From positions 1 through 64,000 of the forward strand of contig NZ_JAFBEC010000003.1 in NCBI RefSeq assembly GCF_016908595.1: a stretch of DNA of 64,000 bases, written 5' to 3'. The stretch is from Geomicrobium sediminis (lineage in GTDB: Bacteria > Bacillota > Bacilli > Bacillales > Marinococcaceae). Positions 1 to 10,083 of this stretch are shown piece after piece (position 1 is the stretch's first letter; each line of letters starts with the position of its first letter). The notes under the pieces are model-generated. The model was not told where the DNA came from and searched no databases. It saw only the letters and a program-made list of their open reading frames with translations. Made by a program: the position numbers and the translations under genes.

Positions 1-51
1 TTTCCGTTCTTTTCTCTATTATAACAAAGCGTGGTTATGATTCGGCGTCTA

Positions 52-92
52 TAAATAAGAAAAAGCTGTTGAGAAATGACTTTCTCAACAGC
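52..92 (-). terminator. Terminator of the spore protein gene
   Basis: A perfect 12-bp stem (65-76 with 81-92, four-base loop) is followed on the minus strand by a U-rich tract (about 52-64). It lies just past the stop of the minus-strand SASP gene. Bases 1-51 hold no feature I can support. Confidence 0.85.
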
Positions 93-138
93 CTGACAAA
101 CGGGTTTGTACCGTTTGTGTTTTTTACGTATAGATGTA

Positions 139-333
139 TTAGTAGCTGCGTCCGCCTAATTGCTGTTCAGCCATTTGAACGAGACGTTTTGTGATTTCTC
201 CTCCAACTGAACCGTTAGAACGAGAAGTTGTGTCTGGTCCAAGTTGAACGTTGAATTCAGATGCGATTTCCGCTTTCATTTGGTCAATGGCTTGTTGAGC
301 ACCTTGAGCAACGAGTTGGTTGTTGTTTGCCAT
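139..333 (-). CDS. Alpha/beta-type small acid-soluble spore protein
   Basis: This 64-residue protein coats and protects DNA in the dormant spore and is degraded at germination. The sequence shows the family layout: an N-terminal helix rich in Gln and Ala, the segment [14 protein letters not shown] with the germination-protease-type site (E-F), and the C-terminal [18 protein letters not shown] block. The start at 333 is chosen because GGAGGTGAT lies four bases upstream; a longer reading frame to 381 would swallow that ribosome site. It is monocistronic and ends in a strong terminator. Forespore (SigG) control is known for the family. The upstream bases offer only a weak SigG-like match, so I do not call a promoter. 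Family assignment is secure; the paralogue letter cannot be told. Confidence 0.96.
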   Translation of the reverse strand: MANNNQLVAQGAQQAIDQMKAEIASEFNVQLGPDTTSRSNGSVGGEITKRLVQMAEQQLGGRSY

Positions 334-488
334 ATGTATCACCTCCATGGTCGTAGTGTGTGGTGAAATAGCAAAAATCACCGCACCAATTTATGGTAAG
401 ATCAACTCGACTTTATGAAGGTTAAGAAAAGGAATTCTTCTTTCGCTAAAGAATTGTAACTGTAACGATCTTTAAGAAGGAGGAAGCA

Positions 489-1511
489 ATGGTGACTCAT
501 CATGATTTTCAGACGGTAAATGCGTTGAAACAGGATACGAACTTCTCTGGATCTATTCTAGTTCAGCAACATGAAAAAACACTCTTTTACGCTGATCACG
601 GGTATGCAAACCGTGCTGAATGCATCCCCAATCATCGAGAAACGAAGTATGGGATTGCATCGGGATGTAAATGGTTCACAGCAATTGCGATTTGTATGCT
701 CGTTGAGCGGGGGGAGTTAACGTTTGAGACGAAGATCAAAAAATACTTAGACAAAGATGTACCCCATGTAAGTGATGACATTACCGTGCATCATCTATTA
801 ACACATACATCAGGTATTGCTGATTATTTTGATGAAGATGAGATGGATGATTTTGAGGAATTATGGGTGACAAACCCGATGTATCGGTTAAGGACCATCG
901 AGAGCTTTTTACCTCTCTTTATTGACCAGCCAATGAAACACCCTGTCGGGGAGCGGTTTCACTATAACAATGCTGGTTATATTCTTCTTGGGTGGCTGAT
1001 TGAGCAGATTAGTAAAAAACCGTTTGCTGAATTTGTCCAAGAGGAAATTTTCGCTAAGGTAGGCATGAACAATTCGGGTTACTTTGAGCTCGATCGTTTG
1101 CCGCCATCGACAGCTAGTGGATACATTGATTTGCCTGATGGGGGCTATAAAACAAACATCTATTCTGTTCCAGTTAAAGGAGGCGCAGATGGAGGGGCTT
1201 ATGTCACTGTTGATGATGTAGCGAAAATTTGGTTCAAAGTAATGCAAGAGGAATTGTTAAGTAAATCAATGACTGAGAAGTTACTCAAGATTCATGTACA
1301 AGGTGACGAAGACGATTACGGATATGGCGTGTGGATTCATCAAGGTGAGAAGGAAATCGTTCGCTATCATTTAATGGGGTACGACCCAGGTGTGAGTTTT
1401 CATACAGCATATTACCCAGAAAATGAGACTGTAGTTGTTGTCTGTTCGAATCAGTCGGAAGGGGCGTATGAGATTATGGAAGCCATTGAGGATGCGATTG
1501 GGAAGAGGTAG
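489..1511 (+). CDS. Beta-lactamase-family serine hydrolase
   Basis: A 340-residue member of the class C beta-lactamase / penicillin-binding-protein-like hydrolase family (PF00144). The nucleophile motif S-x-x-K is S58-G-C-K61 and the Y-x-N motif is Y159-N-N161. A later Gly-rich segment around GGADGGAY fits the rest of the fold. There is no signal peptide or membrane segment, so the enzyme should be cytoplasmic; members of this group are usually esterases or peptidases rather than resistance enzymes. AGAAGGAGG six bases before the ATG supports the start. It stands alone, with a bidirectional terminator shared with the convergent pbuE gene. The substrate cannot be inferred. Confidence 0.9.
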   Translation: MVTHHDFQTVNALKQDTNFSGSILVQQHEKTLFYADHGYANRAECIPNHRETKYGIASGCKWFTAIAICMLVERGELTFETKIKKYLDKDVPHVSDDITVHHLLTHTSGIADYFDEDEMDDFEELWVTNPMYRLRTIESFLPLFIDQPMKHPVGERFHYNNAGYILLGWLIEQISKKPFAEFVQEEIFAKVGMNNSGYFELDRLPPSTASGYIDLPDGGYKTNIYSVPVKGGADGGAYVTVDDVAKIWFKVMQEELLSKSMTEKLLKIHVQGDEDDYGYGVWIHQGEKEIVRYHLMGYDPGVSFHTAYYPENETVVVVCSNQSEGAYEIMEAIEDAIGKR

Positions 1512-1550
1512 CTAGCAGTTTCCCAACAATACGCGCTGGTTTTTCTCAAT

Positions 1551-1585
1551 AAAAAGGAAGCGACCTAAAGCGGTCGCTTCCTTTT
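1551..1585. terminator. Bidirectional terminator
   Basis: A ten-bp perfect stem (1556-1565 with 1572-1581) is flanked by five A on the left and four T on the right, so it can serve both the serine hydrolase gene and the convergent pbuE gene. Confidence 0.85.
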
Positions 1586-1593
1586 ATATTCCG

Positions 1594-2754
1594 TTATTGG
1601 CTAGCTACTTCAGTCGACGGTTGTCTGAGTGAAATAAAGGCAAACGCTAACGCAACGAGAACGAGCATAGCGCCAAACATCGGTAGCGTATAGATTGAAC
1701 CGGTGAATGTTAACACGAGACCACCGATAAAAGAACCCATTGCAATTCCAAGTTGAAGCGCAGACGTATTTAAACTCTGTTGAATATCAGATGTCTCAGG
1801 TGCAGATTGGATGAGGTAGTTTTGCATTGCTGGTGTTAACGCCCAGCTTAGTCCTCCCCAAAGTGCTGCAAAGAGTAAGAAGACGACAAGATACCCAGTT
1901 AGTGCAGGGAGTAACAATAACACGATCGCAAACGCAGAAACGACGGTTAAAATGGAACGTTTAGAGCCTAACTTATCGCTCATAATTCCTCCAAATGCGT
2001 TCCCGCCAATGGATGCAACACCGATTATAAAGTACGCCACACTGACCCATAAAGGTTCTAGACCGAAGGCTTCTTCTAAAAACGGTGTAAAGTACGCGTA
2101 AACGACATAGTGACCAGCTAGCATAAAGAGCGTCACTAAATGTGCCGTACTAATCTTTACAGATGCGAGTGATTTTACTTGGTCACGTAAAGGAACCACC
2201 TTCTCCACTGGCATCTTCTCAAGTAATAAACTAATAAGAAGAAAAGATAAAAACGATAACAATGCAATTCCGAGGAAGACCGTTCTCCACCCGAATGCTT
2301 CAGTCAGAAAGATTCCGACAGGTACACCGAGGACAAGGGATGAGCTAATACCCATAAAGACAAGCCCAATCGCTTTGGCGCGGTGTTCAGGTTTGACAAT
2401 TTTAGCTGTAATCGTCAGTGATAAGACAACAACGAGTGCTGTACTCATCGCTGTGATCACTCGAGCGATCATGACGAGCGCAAATGAAGTACTAAAGAAT
2501 GTCATAATATTTCCAAGCGTGAAAATGACAAGCGCCCATAAATACAGTTTCTTACGCTCCACTTTCGCGGTCATTGAGATGAGCACAGGTGCGCTAATCG
2601 CATAAACGAGTGCGAAAACAGTAATGAGTTGACCTGCTGATGCAATTGTAATCCCAAGGTCGTCAGCGATGACAGGTAAAATACCACCAACGATCAGTTC
2701 GACGAGACCGACAGAAAATGCAGCAGCGGCGAGAATGTAAACTCTCCAATTCAT
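1594..2754 (-). CDS. pbuE: Purine base/nucleoside efflux pump PbuE (MFS)
   Basis: A 386-residue, twelve-helix major facilitator of the DHA1/AraJ-like type. From the N-terminus onward (VGLVELIVGGILPVIADDL, then AMSTALVVVLSLTI, then SDIQQSLNTSALQLGIAMGS) it matches B. subtilis PbuE as I remember it, in length and motif order. PbuE exports hypoxanthine, adenine and purine nucleosides. The decisive support is the leader: an adenine-type riboswitch with its terminator lies directly upstream, the arrangement known for pbuE. AAAGGATGG before the ATG is the ribosome site. The gene should be off without adenine and on when adenine binds. Identity is well supported; transport specificity itself is inferred. 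Confidence 0.93.
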   Translation of the reverse strand: MNWRVYILAAAAFSVGLVELIVGGILPVIADDLGITIASAGQLITVFALVYAISAPVLISMTAKVERKKLYLWALVIFTLGNIMTFFSTSFALVMIARVITAMSTALVVVLSLTITAKIVKPEHRAKAIGLVFMGISSSLVLGVPVGIFLTEAFGWRTVFLGIALLSFLSFLLISLLLEKMPVEKVVPLRDQVKSLASVKISTAHLVTLFMLAGHYVVYAYFTPFLEEAFGLEPLWVSVAYFIIGVASIGGNAFGGIMSDKLGSKRSILTVVSAFAIVLLLLPALTGYLVVFLLFAALWGGLSWALTPAMQNYLIQSAPETSDIQQSLNTSALQLGIAMGSFIGGLVLTFTGSIYTLPMFGAMLVLVALAFAFISLRQPSTEVASQ

Positions 2755-2813
2755 CTAGATCCATCCTTTACAAAAGAAATTCGCCTGTCATTTTGTAAAC
2801 GGATTTTGGGCAT

Positions 2814-2863
2814 AAAAAAATCCTGATTACAAAAATGAAATGCGTAACATTTTTGTAATCAGG
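2814..2863 (-). terminator. Expression-platform terminator of the adenine riboswitch
   Basis: A 16-bp stem (2848-2863 with 2822-2837) is followed on the minus strand by seven U. Its 5' arm includes the 3' strands of aptamer helices P3 and P1, so aptamer folding and terminator folding exclude each other. That predicts an ON switch. Confidence 0.92.
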
Positions 2864-2920
2864 AATTATCGGTTCCTGGTAGAGACCCTCAAACCATATT
2901 ATTGAGGTTATACAACAGTG
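2848..2920 (-). promoter_or_regulatory. Adenine-sensing purine riboswitch aptamer
   Basis: Read on the minus strand, the element has P2 (CCTCAA with TTGAGG), L2 containing ATATGG, J2/3 GTCTCTACC, P3 (AGGAA with TTCCT) with L3 CCGATAA, and the loop-loop G-G/C-C contacts. The base that sets specificity, after the P3 3' strand, is U (TGATTAC) rather than C, which is the adenine form. P1 is imperfect (seven of nine pairs). Known biology: pbuE leaders of this class turn on with adenine or 2-aminopurine. Confidence 0.93.
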
Positions 2921-2924
2921 ATGA

Positions 2925-2953
2925 ATTGTAGCATGAAACGATTAGGTCTGCAA
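2925..2953 (-). promoter_or_regulatory. Promoter of the pbuE leader
   Basis: A -35 TTGCAG (2948-2953), 17-bp spacer and -10 TACAAT preceded by TGC (2925-2930) place the start a few bases before the aptamer. The -35 lies inside the last codons of ydiF. Confidence 0.65.
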
Positions 2954-4882
2954 CTCTTGCCATTCATCTAGAAGTTGCTCGATCATTTTCTCATTACGTT
3001 CGAGCTCGCTTTGAACGTCAGTCGCTTTTGCGTAGTCTTCATAAACATCAGGTTGTAGCAATTGTGCTTGCAACGCTTCATTCTGCTCTTCGAGTGTTTC
3101 AACTTCCGCTTCAAGGGCATCAATGCGACGCTGGCGCTTACGTGCTTCTTTTTTGTCTTCTTTTCCTTGAATAAAGTCTTGTTTGGCGATTTGAGAAGAA
3201 TTACTTTCGGTCGTTGTAGGTGTATGTTCTTCTTGTTCTAGTTCTAATAGACGTACTCGTTCTTCTTCTTCCGTCTTTTTCTCAATATAATAATCGTAAT
3301 TGCCAAGGTATTCATCGAGCTGACCGTCTTGAAATTCGAGTGTGCGTGTTGAGAGTCGGTTTAAGAAATAACGGTCGTGCGAGACGAAGATCATCGTTCC
3401 AGGATAATCAAGCAAGGCTTCCTCAAGAACTTCTTTACTATCTAAATCAAGATGGTTTGTTGGCTCATCGAACAGCAGTAAGTTCGCTTCTTTCATCATG
3501 AGCTTGGAAAGAACGAGTCGAGCTTTTTCACCACCACTTAAGCTTTTTACAGGCTTTAATACCTCATCACCTGTAAAAAGAAAACGCCCGAGCACCGTAC
3601 GGATATCCCGTTCATAGACATGAGGGTATTCATCCCACAACTCTTGTAAAACGGTTTTCTTAGAGTTCAGGTCGGACTGTTCTTGGTCATAATACCCGAC
3701 GGTTACTTTACTGCCGAGCATAATCTCGCCTTCAGTCGGTAGAAAGCGACCACCCAACAGTTTGAGTAGTGTTGATTTTCCTGTTCCGTTTGGACCGATA
3801 AACGCGACACTCTCACCACGACTGACAGCGAGTTGCAGTTGGTTAAGAATTGGCTTATCACCGTATGAGAAAGAAAGATCTTTCGCACGAATGACATCGT
3901 TTCCGCTCTTCTCCTTAATCGAAAAGGCGATCGTTGCACTTTTTTGATCAGATTGAGGTGCGTGAATACGGTCCATCGTTTCTAGTTTACGCCGTCGACT
4001 TTGTGCACGTTTCGTCGTTGATGCTCGAGCGAGGTTCTTTTGAACGAATGTCTCCAGTTTTTCAATTTCACCTTGTTGCTTTTCATAGGCTTTTTGTTGA
4101 AGATCCGCTTGTTTATCGCGTTCTATGAGAAAATCTGTATAGTTCCCGTGGTACACGTTTGCTTTCGTATGCACGACTTCGTAAACTTTCGTCACGATAC
4201 GATCGAGAAAGTAACGGTCATGGGATACAACGAGTACAGCTCCGTCATAACCATTTAAGAAGTTCTCAAGCCACGTCAGCGTCTTAATATCCAAGTGGTT
4301 GGTCGGCTCATCAAGAATGAGCAAATCAGGCTTAGTGAGAAGTAATTTCGCAAGTGCGAGTCTCGTTTTCTGACCACCACTAAGACTTTGAATCGGCTCA
4401 TCATAGCTAAAAGAATCAAAGTTAAGACCTGCTAAAATACTACGAATATCAGCTTCATAGCGAAAGCCACCTGAAGATTGAAATTCTTCTTGTTTCGCAT
4501 CATAAAGTTTCATAATGTCGTCGTATTTGGTCTGGTCTGAATAGACTGCAGGATCAGCGATTTGTTCTTCAAGAGAACGCAGCTCTTTCTCAAGCTGAAT
4601 GGTCCCTTCAAACACCGAAAGCATTTCGTCCCAAATGCTTTTTGAAGAGTTCATCCCTGTATCTTGTGCGAGAAAGCCGAGTGAGACTGCTTTTGGAATG
4701 ATCACGTCTCCGTGATCATAGGAAAGTTCACCCGTAATAATCTTTAATAGAGTTGTTTTTCCGCTACCATTTCTTCCAACGAGTGCGACACGTTCTCCAC
4801 TTTTGATTTCTAACTTTATATCTTGTAGGATGGTGTCCACACCAAAGGATTTGGTCACGCGATCACATTGTAATAGAATCAA
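2942..4882 (-). CDS. ydiF: ABC-F family ATPase YdiF
   Basis: A soluble twin-ATPase ABC protein of 646 residues with no membrane domain. The first cassette has Walker A GRNGSGKTT (about 36-44), signature LSGGQ and LLILDEPTNHLD. The second has GPNGTGKST, LSGGEKARL and LLLFDEPTNHLD. A charged interdomain linker and a coiled-coil tail complete the ABC-F plan. Such factors act on ribosomes, near the E site. The start is placed at TTG (4882): AAGGA lies eight bases before it and the product then begins MILLQ as in YdiF homologues. The ATG three codons upstream overlaps the ribosome site. It is divergent from rex; B. subtilis has moaC between the two and here it is absent. Confidence 0.92.
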   Translation of the reverse strand: MILLQCDRVTKSFGVDTILQDIKLEIKSGERVALVGRNGSGKTTLLKIITGELSYDHGDVIIPKAVSLGFLAQDTGMNSSKSIWDEMLSVFEGTIQLEKELRSLEEQIADPAVYSDQTKYDDIMKLYDAKQEEFQSSGGFRYEADIRSILAGLNFDSFSYDEPIQSLSGGQKTRLALAKLLLTKPDLLILDEPTNHLDIKTLTWLENFLNGYDGAVLVVSHDRYFLDRIVTKVYEVVHTKANVYHGNYTDFLIERDKQADLQQKAYEKQQGEIEKLETFVQKNLARASTTKRAQSRRRKLETMDRIHAPQSDQKSATIAFSIKEKSGNDVIRAKDLSFSYGDKPILNQLQLAVSRGESVAFIGPNGTGKSTLLKLLGGRFLPTEGEIMLGSKVTVGYYDQEQSDLNSKKTVLQELWDEYPHVYERDIRTVLGRFLFTGDEVLKPVKSLSGGEKARLVLSKLMMKEANLLLFDEPTNHLDLDSKEVLEEALLDYPGTMIFVSHDRYFLNRLSTRTLEFQDGQLDEYLGNYDYYIEKKTEEEERVRLLELEQEEHTPTTTESNSSQIAKQDFIQGKEDKKEARKRQRRIDALEAEVETLEEQNEALQAQLLQPDVYEDYAKATDVQSELERNEKMIEQLLDEWQELQT

Positions 4883-4984
4883 TTGTCTCATTCCTTAGAC
4901 AGAAGTTGCTAAGTTAAAGGTATAAGACATTCCTAGTCTGGTCAAGCCTGAATGATACCAATGGAAGCGGTCCCTTTTGAATCG

Positions 4985-4993
4985 TGCTATAAT
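4985..4993 (+). promoter_or_regulatory. Extended -10 promoter of rex-tat
   Basis: TGCTATAAT is a perfect extended -10 sequence 29 bases before the rex start. No good -35 is seen at the right spacing, as is usual for extended -10 promoters. Confidence 0.6.
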
Positions 4994-5021
4994 GAAGCAT
5001 GAGAGTATGAAAGGAAAGGGC

Positions 5022-5663
5022 ATGCCTATGGACGATCAACAGAAAATACCACAAGCTACTGCGAAACGCTTGCCACTTTATTTTCGATACCTCGAGAATT
5101 TGCATGCAGCTGGAAAGCTTCGAGTGTCCTCAACTGAGCTAAGTGAGGCCGTGAAAATTGATTCTGCAACGATTCGACGTGATTTTTCCTATTTTGGAGC
5201 ACTCGGTCGTAAAGGATATGGCTACGATGTTCAATATTTGTTGTCATTTTTTCGCAAAACACTCGATCAAGATGAGACAACTCATGTTATATTAATTGGG
5301 GTCGGGAATTTAGGCAAAGCATTACTCAATTACAATTTTGCAAAAAATAATAGCACGCAAATTGTGCGTGCCTTTGATGTAGACCGTCAGCTCGTTGGAC
5401 AGAGTATTGGCGGTGTGAAGATCGATCATATGGATGAGCTAGAACGTGAGATTGATGACCGTGTTCGTGCAGCAATTATTACAGTTCCGTCAACGACTGC
5501 TCAAGTCGTAGCAGACCGACTAGCACAAACTGGGATCCAAGGGATATTGAACTTTACTCCAACACGCCTTAGTGTGCCAGAACACATTCGTGTTCATCAT
5601 ATTGATTTGTCAATCGAGTTACAATCACTCGTATATTTCCTTAAGCATTATCCACTTTCGTAA
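5022..5663 (+). CDS. rex: Redox-sensing transcriptional repressor Rex
   Basis: A 213-residue repressor that reads the NADH/NAD+ ratio and controls fermentation and respiration genes. The N-terminal winged helix carries [14 protein letters not shown] and the recognition region [14 protein letters not shown]-type block (here [14 protein letters not shown]). The Rossmann domain has G93-V-G-N-L-G98 and the C-terminus has the helix ending [14 protein letters not shown], which domain-swaps in the dimer. ATG 5022 and ATG 5028 are both possible after AAGGAAAGGG; an earlier frame from 4977 overlaps the promoter and is rejected. It is followed after 18 bases by tatA, so rex-tatA-tatC look co-transcribed. 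Confidence 0.97.
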   Translation: MPMDDQQKIPQATAKRLPLYFRYLENLHAAGKLRVSSTELSEAVKIDSATIRRDFSYFGALGRKGYGYDVQYLLSFFRKTLDQDETTHVILIGVGNLGKALLNYNFAKNNSTQIVRAFDVDRQLVGQSIGGVKIDHMDELEREIDDRVRAAIITVPSTTAQVVADRLAQTGIQGILNFTPTRLSVPEHIRVHHIDLSIELQSLVYFLKHYPLS

Positions 5664-5681
5664 ATAAGGAGTGAAGTCACC

Positions 5682-5846
5682 ATGAATATTGGATTTGGAA
5701 GTATTATCGTCATTCTCATCGCCGCATTCCTCGTCTTTGGACCGAATAAGCTACCAGAAGTCGGCCGGGCAACAGGAAGTGCAGTTCGAGAATTTAAGAA
5801 AGCAACACAAAACATCTTAAATGAGAAGAATAACAACGAAAAGTAA
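5682..5846 (+). CDS. tatA: Twin-arginine translocase subunit TatA
   Basis: A 54-residue protein that many gene finders would miss. It has one N-terminal membrane helix (about residues 5-18), the hinge motif FGPNKLPE (19-26), then an amphipathic helix (VGRATGSAVREFKKAT) and a short charged tail. TatA oligomers form the pore-like element that lets folded proteins cross the membrane. AAGGAG lies seven to nine bases before the ATG. Its place between rex and tatC equals that of tatAy in B. subtilis. No obvious Tat signal (RR-x-F-L-K) substrate is encoded beside it. Confidence 0.96.
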   Translation: MNIGFGSIIVILIAAFLVFGPNKLPEVGRATGSAVREFKKATQNILNEKNNNEK

Positions 5847-5882
5847 AGCAAACGCTTTTCACATAAAGAAGGACGGGTGTAG

Positions 5883-6650
5883 ATGAAGAACCAACGAGAC
5901 ATGCCTTTTCTCGCCCATTTTGAAGAATTAAGAAAACGCGTGATTACTACCGCGATCTTTTTAGTGATCGGTATGATCGGTGGATTCTTAATGGCTCCGA
6001 CCGTCATCGAATACTTACAAAACATTCCACAAGCACAAGATTTCCCGATGAACGCATTTCAACTAACTGACCCGTTACAAGTGTATATTAACTTCGCATT
6101 TGTCATCGGTCTCATTATTATCGTTCCAGTCATTCTTTACCAAACGTGGGCCTTTATCGCCCCGGGACTCGGTGAGAAGGAACGGAAAGTTACGTTATCG
6201 TATATTCCATTTGCGATTATTTTGTTCCTCGGTGGAATTGCATTTGCTTATTATATTCTTGTTCCTTATTTGTTAGAGTTTCTAGCGAATATTGGGGAAA
6301 CGTTGAATATTACAGAGCAGTACGGGATTAAGGAATATTTCTCATTTTTATTCCGATTAACGATCCCATTCGGGTTTTTGTTCCAACTTCCTGTTCTAAT
6401 TATGTTCTTAACGAGACTCGGACTGATCACACCGATGTTTCTCCATAAAATCCGAAAGTACGCGTACTTTGGTTTGCTCGTCATTGCAGCCTTTATTACG
6501 CCGCCAGAACTCGTTTCGCACATCATGGTCACTGTACCATTACTTCTTCTCTACGAACTGAGCTTAGTCATCTCACGAGCTGTCTATCGCAAACGTTTGA
6601 AGGAAGAGGCAGAAGCACAACGAGAAATGGCAGACAATTATACAGAGTAA
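5883..6650 (+). CDS. tatC: Twin-arginine translocase subunit TatC
   Basis: A 255-residue, six-helix membrane protein that recognises twin-arginine signal peptides and docks TatA. The N-terminus MPFLAHFEELRKRV is the family hallmark, including the conserved glutamate of the cytoplasmic tip. The loop YQTWAFIAPGL and the segment FGLLFQLPVL-like (FGFLFQLPVLIMFL) are also typical. It follows tatA by 36 bases with AAGGA upstream, and a terminator lies directly after its stop. With tatA it forms a minimal TatAyCy-type translocase. Confidence 0.97.
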   Translation: MKNQRDMPFLAHFEELRKRVITTAIFLVIGMIGGFLMAPTVIEYLQNIPQAQDFPMNAFQLTDPLQVYINFAFVIGLIIIVPVILYQTWAFIAPGLGEKERKVTLSYIPFAIILFLGGIAFAYYILVPYLLEFLANIGETLNITEQYGIKEYFSFLFRLTIPFGFLFQLPVLIMFLTRLGLITPMFLHKIRKYAYFGLLVIAAFITPPELVSHIMVTVPLLLLYELSLVISRAVYRKRLKEEAEAQREMADNYTE

Positions 6651-6651
6651 C

Positions 6652-6686
6652 CCCCGAAGCGTCAGTTGACGCCTTGGGGTTTTTTT
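6652..6686 (+). terminator. Terminator of the rex-tat operon
   Basis: Arms 6652-6663 and 6668-6679 (one mismatch, one G-T pair) are followed by seven T. Confidence 0.9.
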
Positions 6687-6753
6687 GGATTTAGGAGGGA
6701 ACGATCGTCGCCAAAATTCATAACTACGTGTTGCTCGATCACATCACCTAGAC

Positions 6754-6793
6754 AAAAACCCCCGCACAAAAGAACACGTCTTTTGTGCGGGGG
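6754..6793 (-). terminator. Terminator of ydiL-ydiK
   Basis: A 15-bp perfect stem (6759-6773 with 6779-6793), followed on the minus strand by five U, sits just past the ydiK stop. Confidence 0.9.
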
Positions 6794-6799
6794 CTTTTA

Positions 6800-6994
6800 T
6801 TAGTGCGATGAAGTCTTGGAACGCATTCGTTTGACGTGATGCCACGTGAGCATGTAATCCACTGCAGCGATCGCAATGAACATGAACGCGATGAAATCCC
6901 AACCTTCCACTTGTACGTGTAAAATGGCGAACAAGACAAACAAATTTGCTGCGAAAAAATAAAGGAAGCTTAAGATTGCTGGCGAAACTCTCAT
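6800..6994 (-). CDS. ydiK: YdiK-like small membrane protein (DUF4305)
   Basis: A 64-residue protein with two membrane helices (about 5-24 and 30-48) and a basic C-terminal tail (HHVKRMRSK). Size, helix layout and its position between tatC and ydiL match B. subtilis YdiK, whose function is unknown. Its start overlaps the ydiL stop (ATGA), so translation is probably coupled. The assignment rests on context plus general resemblance rather than any catalytic motif. Confidence 0.85.
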   Translation of the reverse strand: MRVSPAILSFLYFFAANLFVLFAILHVQVEGWDFIAFMFIAIAAVDYMLTWHHVKRMRSKTSSH

Positions 6995-7728
6995 AGGAAC
7001 AATCCTAGCCAGCCTGTAATGAGTTGTGTCGTCTGCTCCATTTGCTCCATCATGTCAAGGACGTCATATCCGAGGTATTCTAAGAGAATCGGAACAGCTG
7101 CCCAGGCGTTCATTAAGCAGTGTGCAATAATCGGAACGATAATGCGGTTGGACTTTACGTACACGTATGCAAATGCAAAACCAGCACCTGCGTAGACGAG
7201 GATGTTCGAGAATTCCATATGGACGACAGAAAATGCTAGTGAACTAAGCGCAGCTGCAAAGAAAAAGTTCATATGCTTGTACAGCTTACCGAAGATAACT
7301 TGTCGGAAGAGAATTTCTTCCATAATCGGTCCGAAGACGACGACCGCAAGTAGCATAATCGGGAATGAATTCATCATGTCTAATAACATGGCTGTGTTTT
7401 CTGATCCGGCAGGGACGCCGAATAACGCCGACTGAATAAGGAACGCGACTTGTTGACCGACAATGGCGAGGAGAACACCGAGAAAGATCAATCCGATTGT
7501 AACGCCTACACCGGAACGCGGACGATCTGCGCGCATAAGTGGATTGGCATTGCGGATTAAGAACAGCATAACAATGGCCCCTAGAGCGAATGCGAGAACG
7601 ATCGAATACACGAATGATTCGCCTGGTTCCATCCCCATTAAGGCAAAAATAATCGCGAAGCCAACACTACCAAACTGTGCAACTAAAAATGTCACACCGA
7701 TTAACCAATATCGTAAGGTGTAGCTCAA
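6991..7728 (-). CDS. ydiL: CPBP family intramembrane protease YdiL
   Basis: A polytopic membrane protein of 245 residues of the CPBP/CAAX-protease (Abi) family. The motif EEILFR holds the paired glutamates and arginine, and the later SVVHMEF and HCLMNAW segments hold the histidines of the other two family motifs. Members cleave substrates inside the membrane or act as maturation factors; the target here is unknown. The TTG at 7728 is chosen as start because AAAGGGG lies eight bases before it. The ATG at 7791 has no ribosome site and lies at or before the predicted transcription start. Length then equals B. subtilis YdiL. Confidence 0.88.
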   Translation of the reverse strand: MSYTLRYWLIGVTFLVAQFGSVGFAIIFALMGMEPGESFVYSIVLAFALGAIVMLFLIRNANPLMRADRPRSGVGVTIGLIFLGVLLAIVGQQVAFLIQSALFGVPAGSENTAMLLDMMNSFPIMLLAVVVFGPIMEEILFRQVIFGKLYKHMNFFFAAALSSLAFSVVHMEFSNILVYAGAGFAFAYVYVKSNRIIVPIIAHCLMNAWAAVPILLEYLGYDVLDMMEQMEQTTQLITGWLGLFL

Positions 7729-7795
7729 GGTCAAAACCCCTTTGATGTCATTCTTTAGATCAGTATGTGAAAGTTCATGAACTTCTATCAATCAT

Positions 7796-7825
7796 ATTGT
7801 AGCATGGTGAAGAAGATGTTGTCCG
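7796..7825 (-). promoter_or_regulatory. Promoter of ydiL-ydiK
   Basis: TGC-TACAAT (extended -10, TACAAT at 7796-7801) with an imperfect -35 CGGACA about 18 bases upstream on the minus strand. It supports the TTG start of ydiL. Confidence 0.55.
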
Positions 7826-7860
7826 ATTCCAAAAATCATAAAAAATAATCATTAAGGGGC

Positions 7861-7889
7861 TTGCAAAATTTAGGCGAAACTTTTATCAT
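7861..7889 (+). promoter_or_regulatory. SigA promoter of groESL
   Basis: -35 TTGCAA (7861-7866), 17-bp spacer, -10 TATCAT (7884-7889), immediately before the CIRCE element. Confidence 0.8.
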
Positions 7890-7900
7890 AGAAACTGGAA

Positions 7901-7927
7901 TTAGCACTCGGCTAATGTGAGTGCTAA
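7901..7927 (+). promoter_or_regulatory. CIRCE operator (HrcA binding site)
   Basis: A perfect nine-base inverted repeat, TTAGCACTC-N9-GAGTGCTAA, sits at the transcription start of groESL. HrcA represses through this element and is titrated off by heat-denatured protein, so the operon is a class I heat-shock operon. Confidence 0.98.
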
Positions 7928-7995
7928 TAACGTAATGATAGTAGCTGTTGTCAGAACAAGTTACTTACCACATAACCCAAAGGAGGTTGTTTTCC

Positions 7996-8280
7996 TTGTT
8001 AAAACCATTAGGTGATCGTATTGTTATTGAACTAATTGAGCAAGAAGAACAAACAGCGAGCGGAATCGTTCTTCCGGATTCTGCAAAGGAAAAGCCGCAA
8101 GAAGGTAAAGTAGTTGCTGTCGGTACTGGCCGAGTAACTGAAAATGGTGAGAAAGTAGCGCCAGAAGTAAGCGCAGGCGACTCTATTATCTTTTCTAAAT
8201 ACGCAGGTACTGAAGTGAAGCACGGAGACAGTGAATACTTGATCTTACGTGAAAGTGATATTCTTGCCATTATTGGCTAA
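7996..8280 (+). CDS. groES: Co-chaperonin GroES
   Basis: A 94-residue lid subunit of the GroEL folding chamber. Key segments are [12 protein letters not shown] at the N-terminus, the mobile loop [19 protein letters not shown], and [16 protein letters not shown] at the end. Translation starts at TTG: AAAGGAGGT lies eight bases upstream, and the resulting length is exactly that of the family. It is the first gene of the CIRCE-controlled operon and precedes groEL by 57 bases. Confidence 0.98.
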   Translation: MLKPLGDRIVIELIEQEEQTASGIVLPDSAKEKPQEGKVVAVGTGRVTENGEKVAPEVSAGDSIIFSKYAGTEVKHGDSEYLILRESDILAIIG

Positions 8281-8325
8281 ATACAGATTATCGTAGGTGT
8301 AACACCTACTCATTTTAATTCTTAG

Positions 8326-9969
<1,644 letters not shown>

Positions 9970-10048
9970 TTCCTGCACACCCTGATCTAGCAACGGTTTG
10001 CTTGCCCACAAGCCTTGTGCGATCTACTTTTATATGTCACATTCCAGA

Positions 10049-10076
10049 CCTCCTCACACCGCGTGAGGGGGTTTTT
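10049..10076 (+). terminator. Terminator of groESL
   Basis: A nine-bp stem with one G-T pair (10049-10057 with 10063-10071), followed by five T. Confidence 0.85.
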
Positions 10077-10083
10077 AATATAG

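Noticed and set aside
350-420. SigG promoter for the spore protein gene
   Set aside because: Only a partial match to the -35/-10 consensus was seen; too weak to annotate.
4977-5021. Longer N-terminus of Rex
   Set aside because: The extra codons overlap the extended -10 promoter and have no ribosome site; Rex proteins begin near [10 protein letters not shown].
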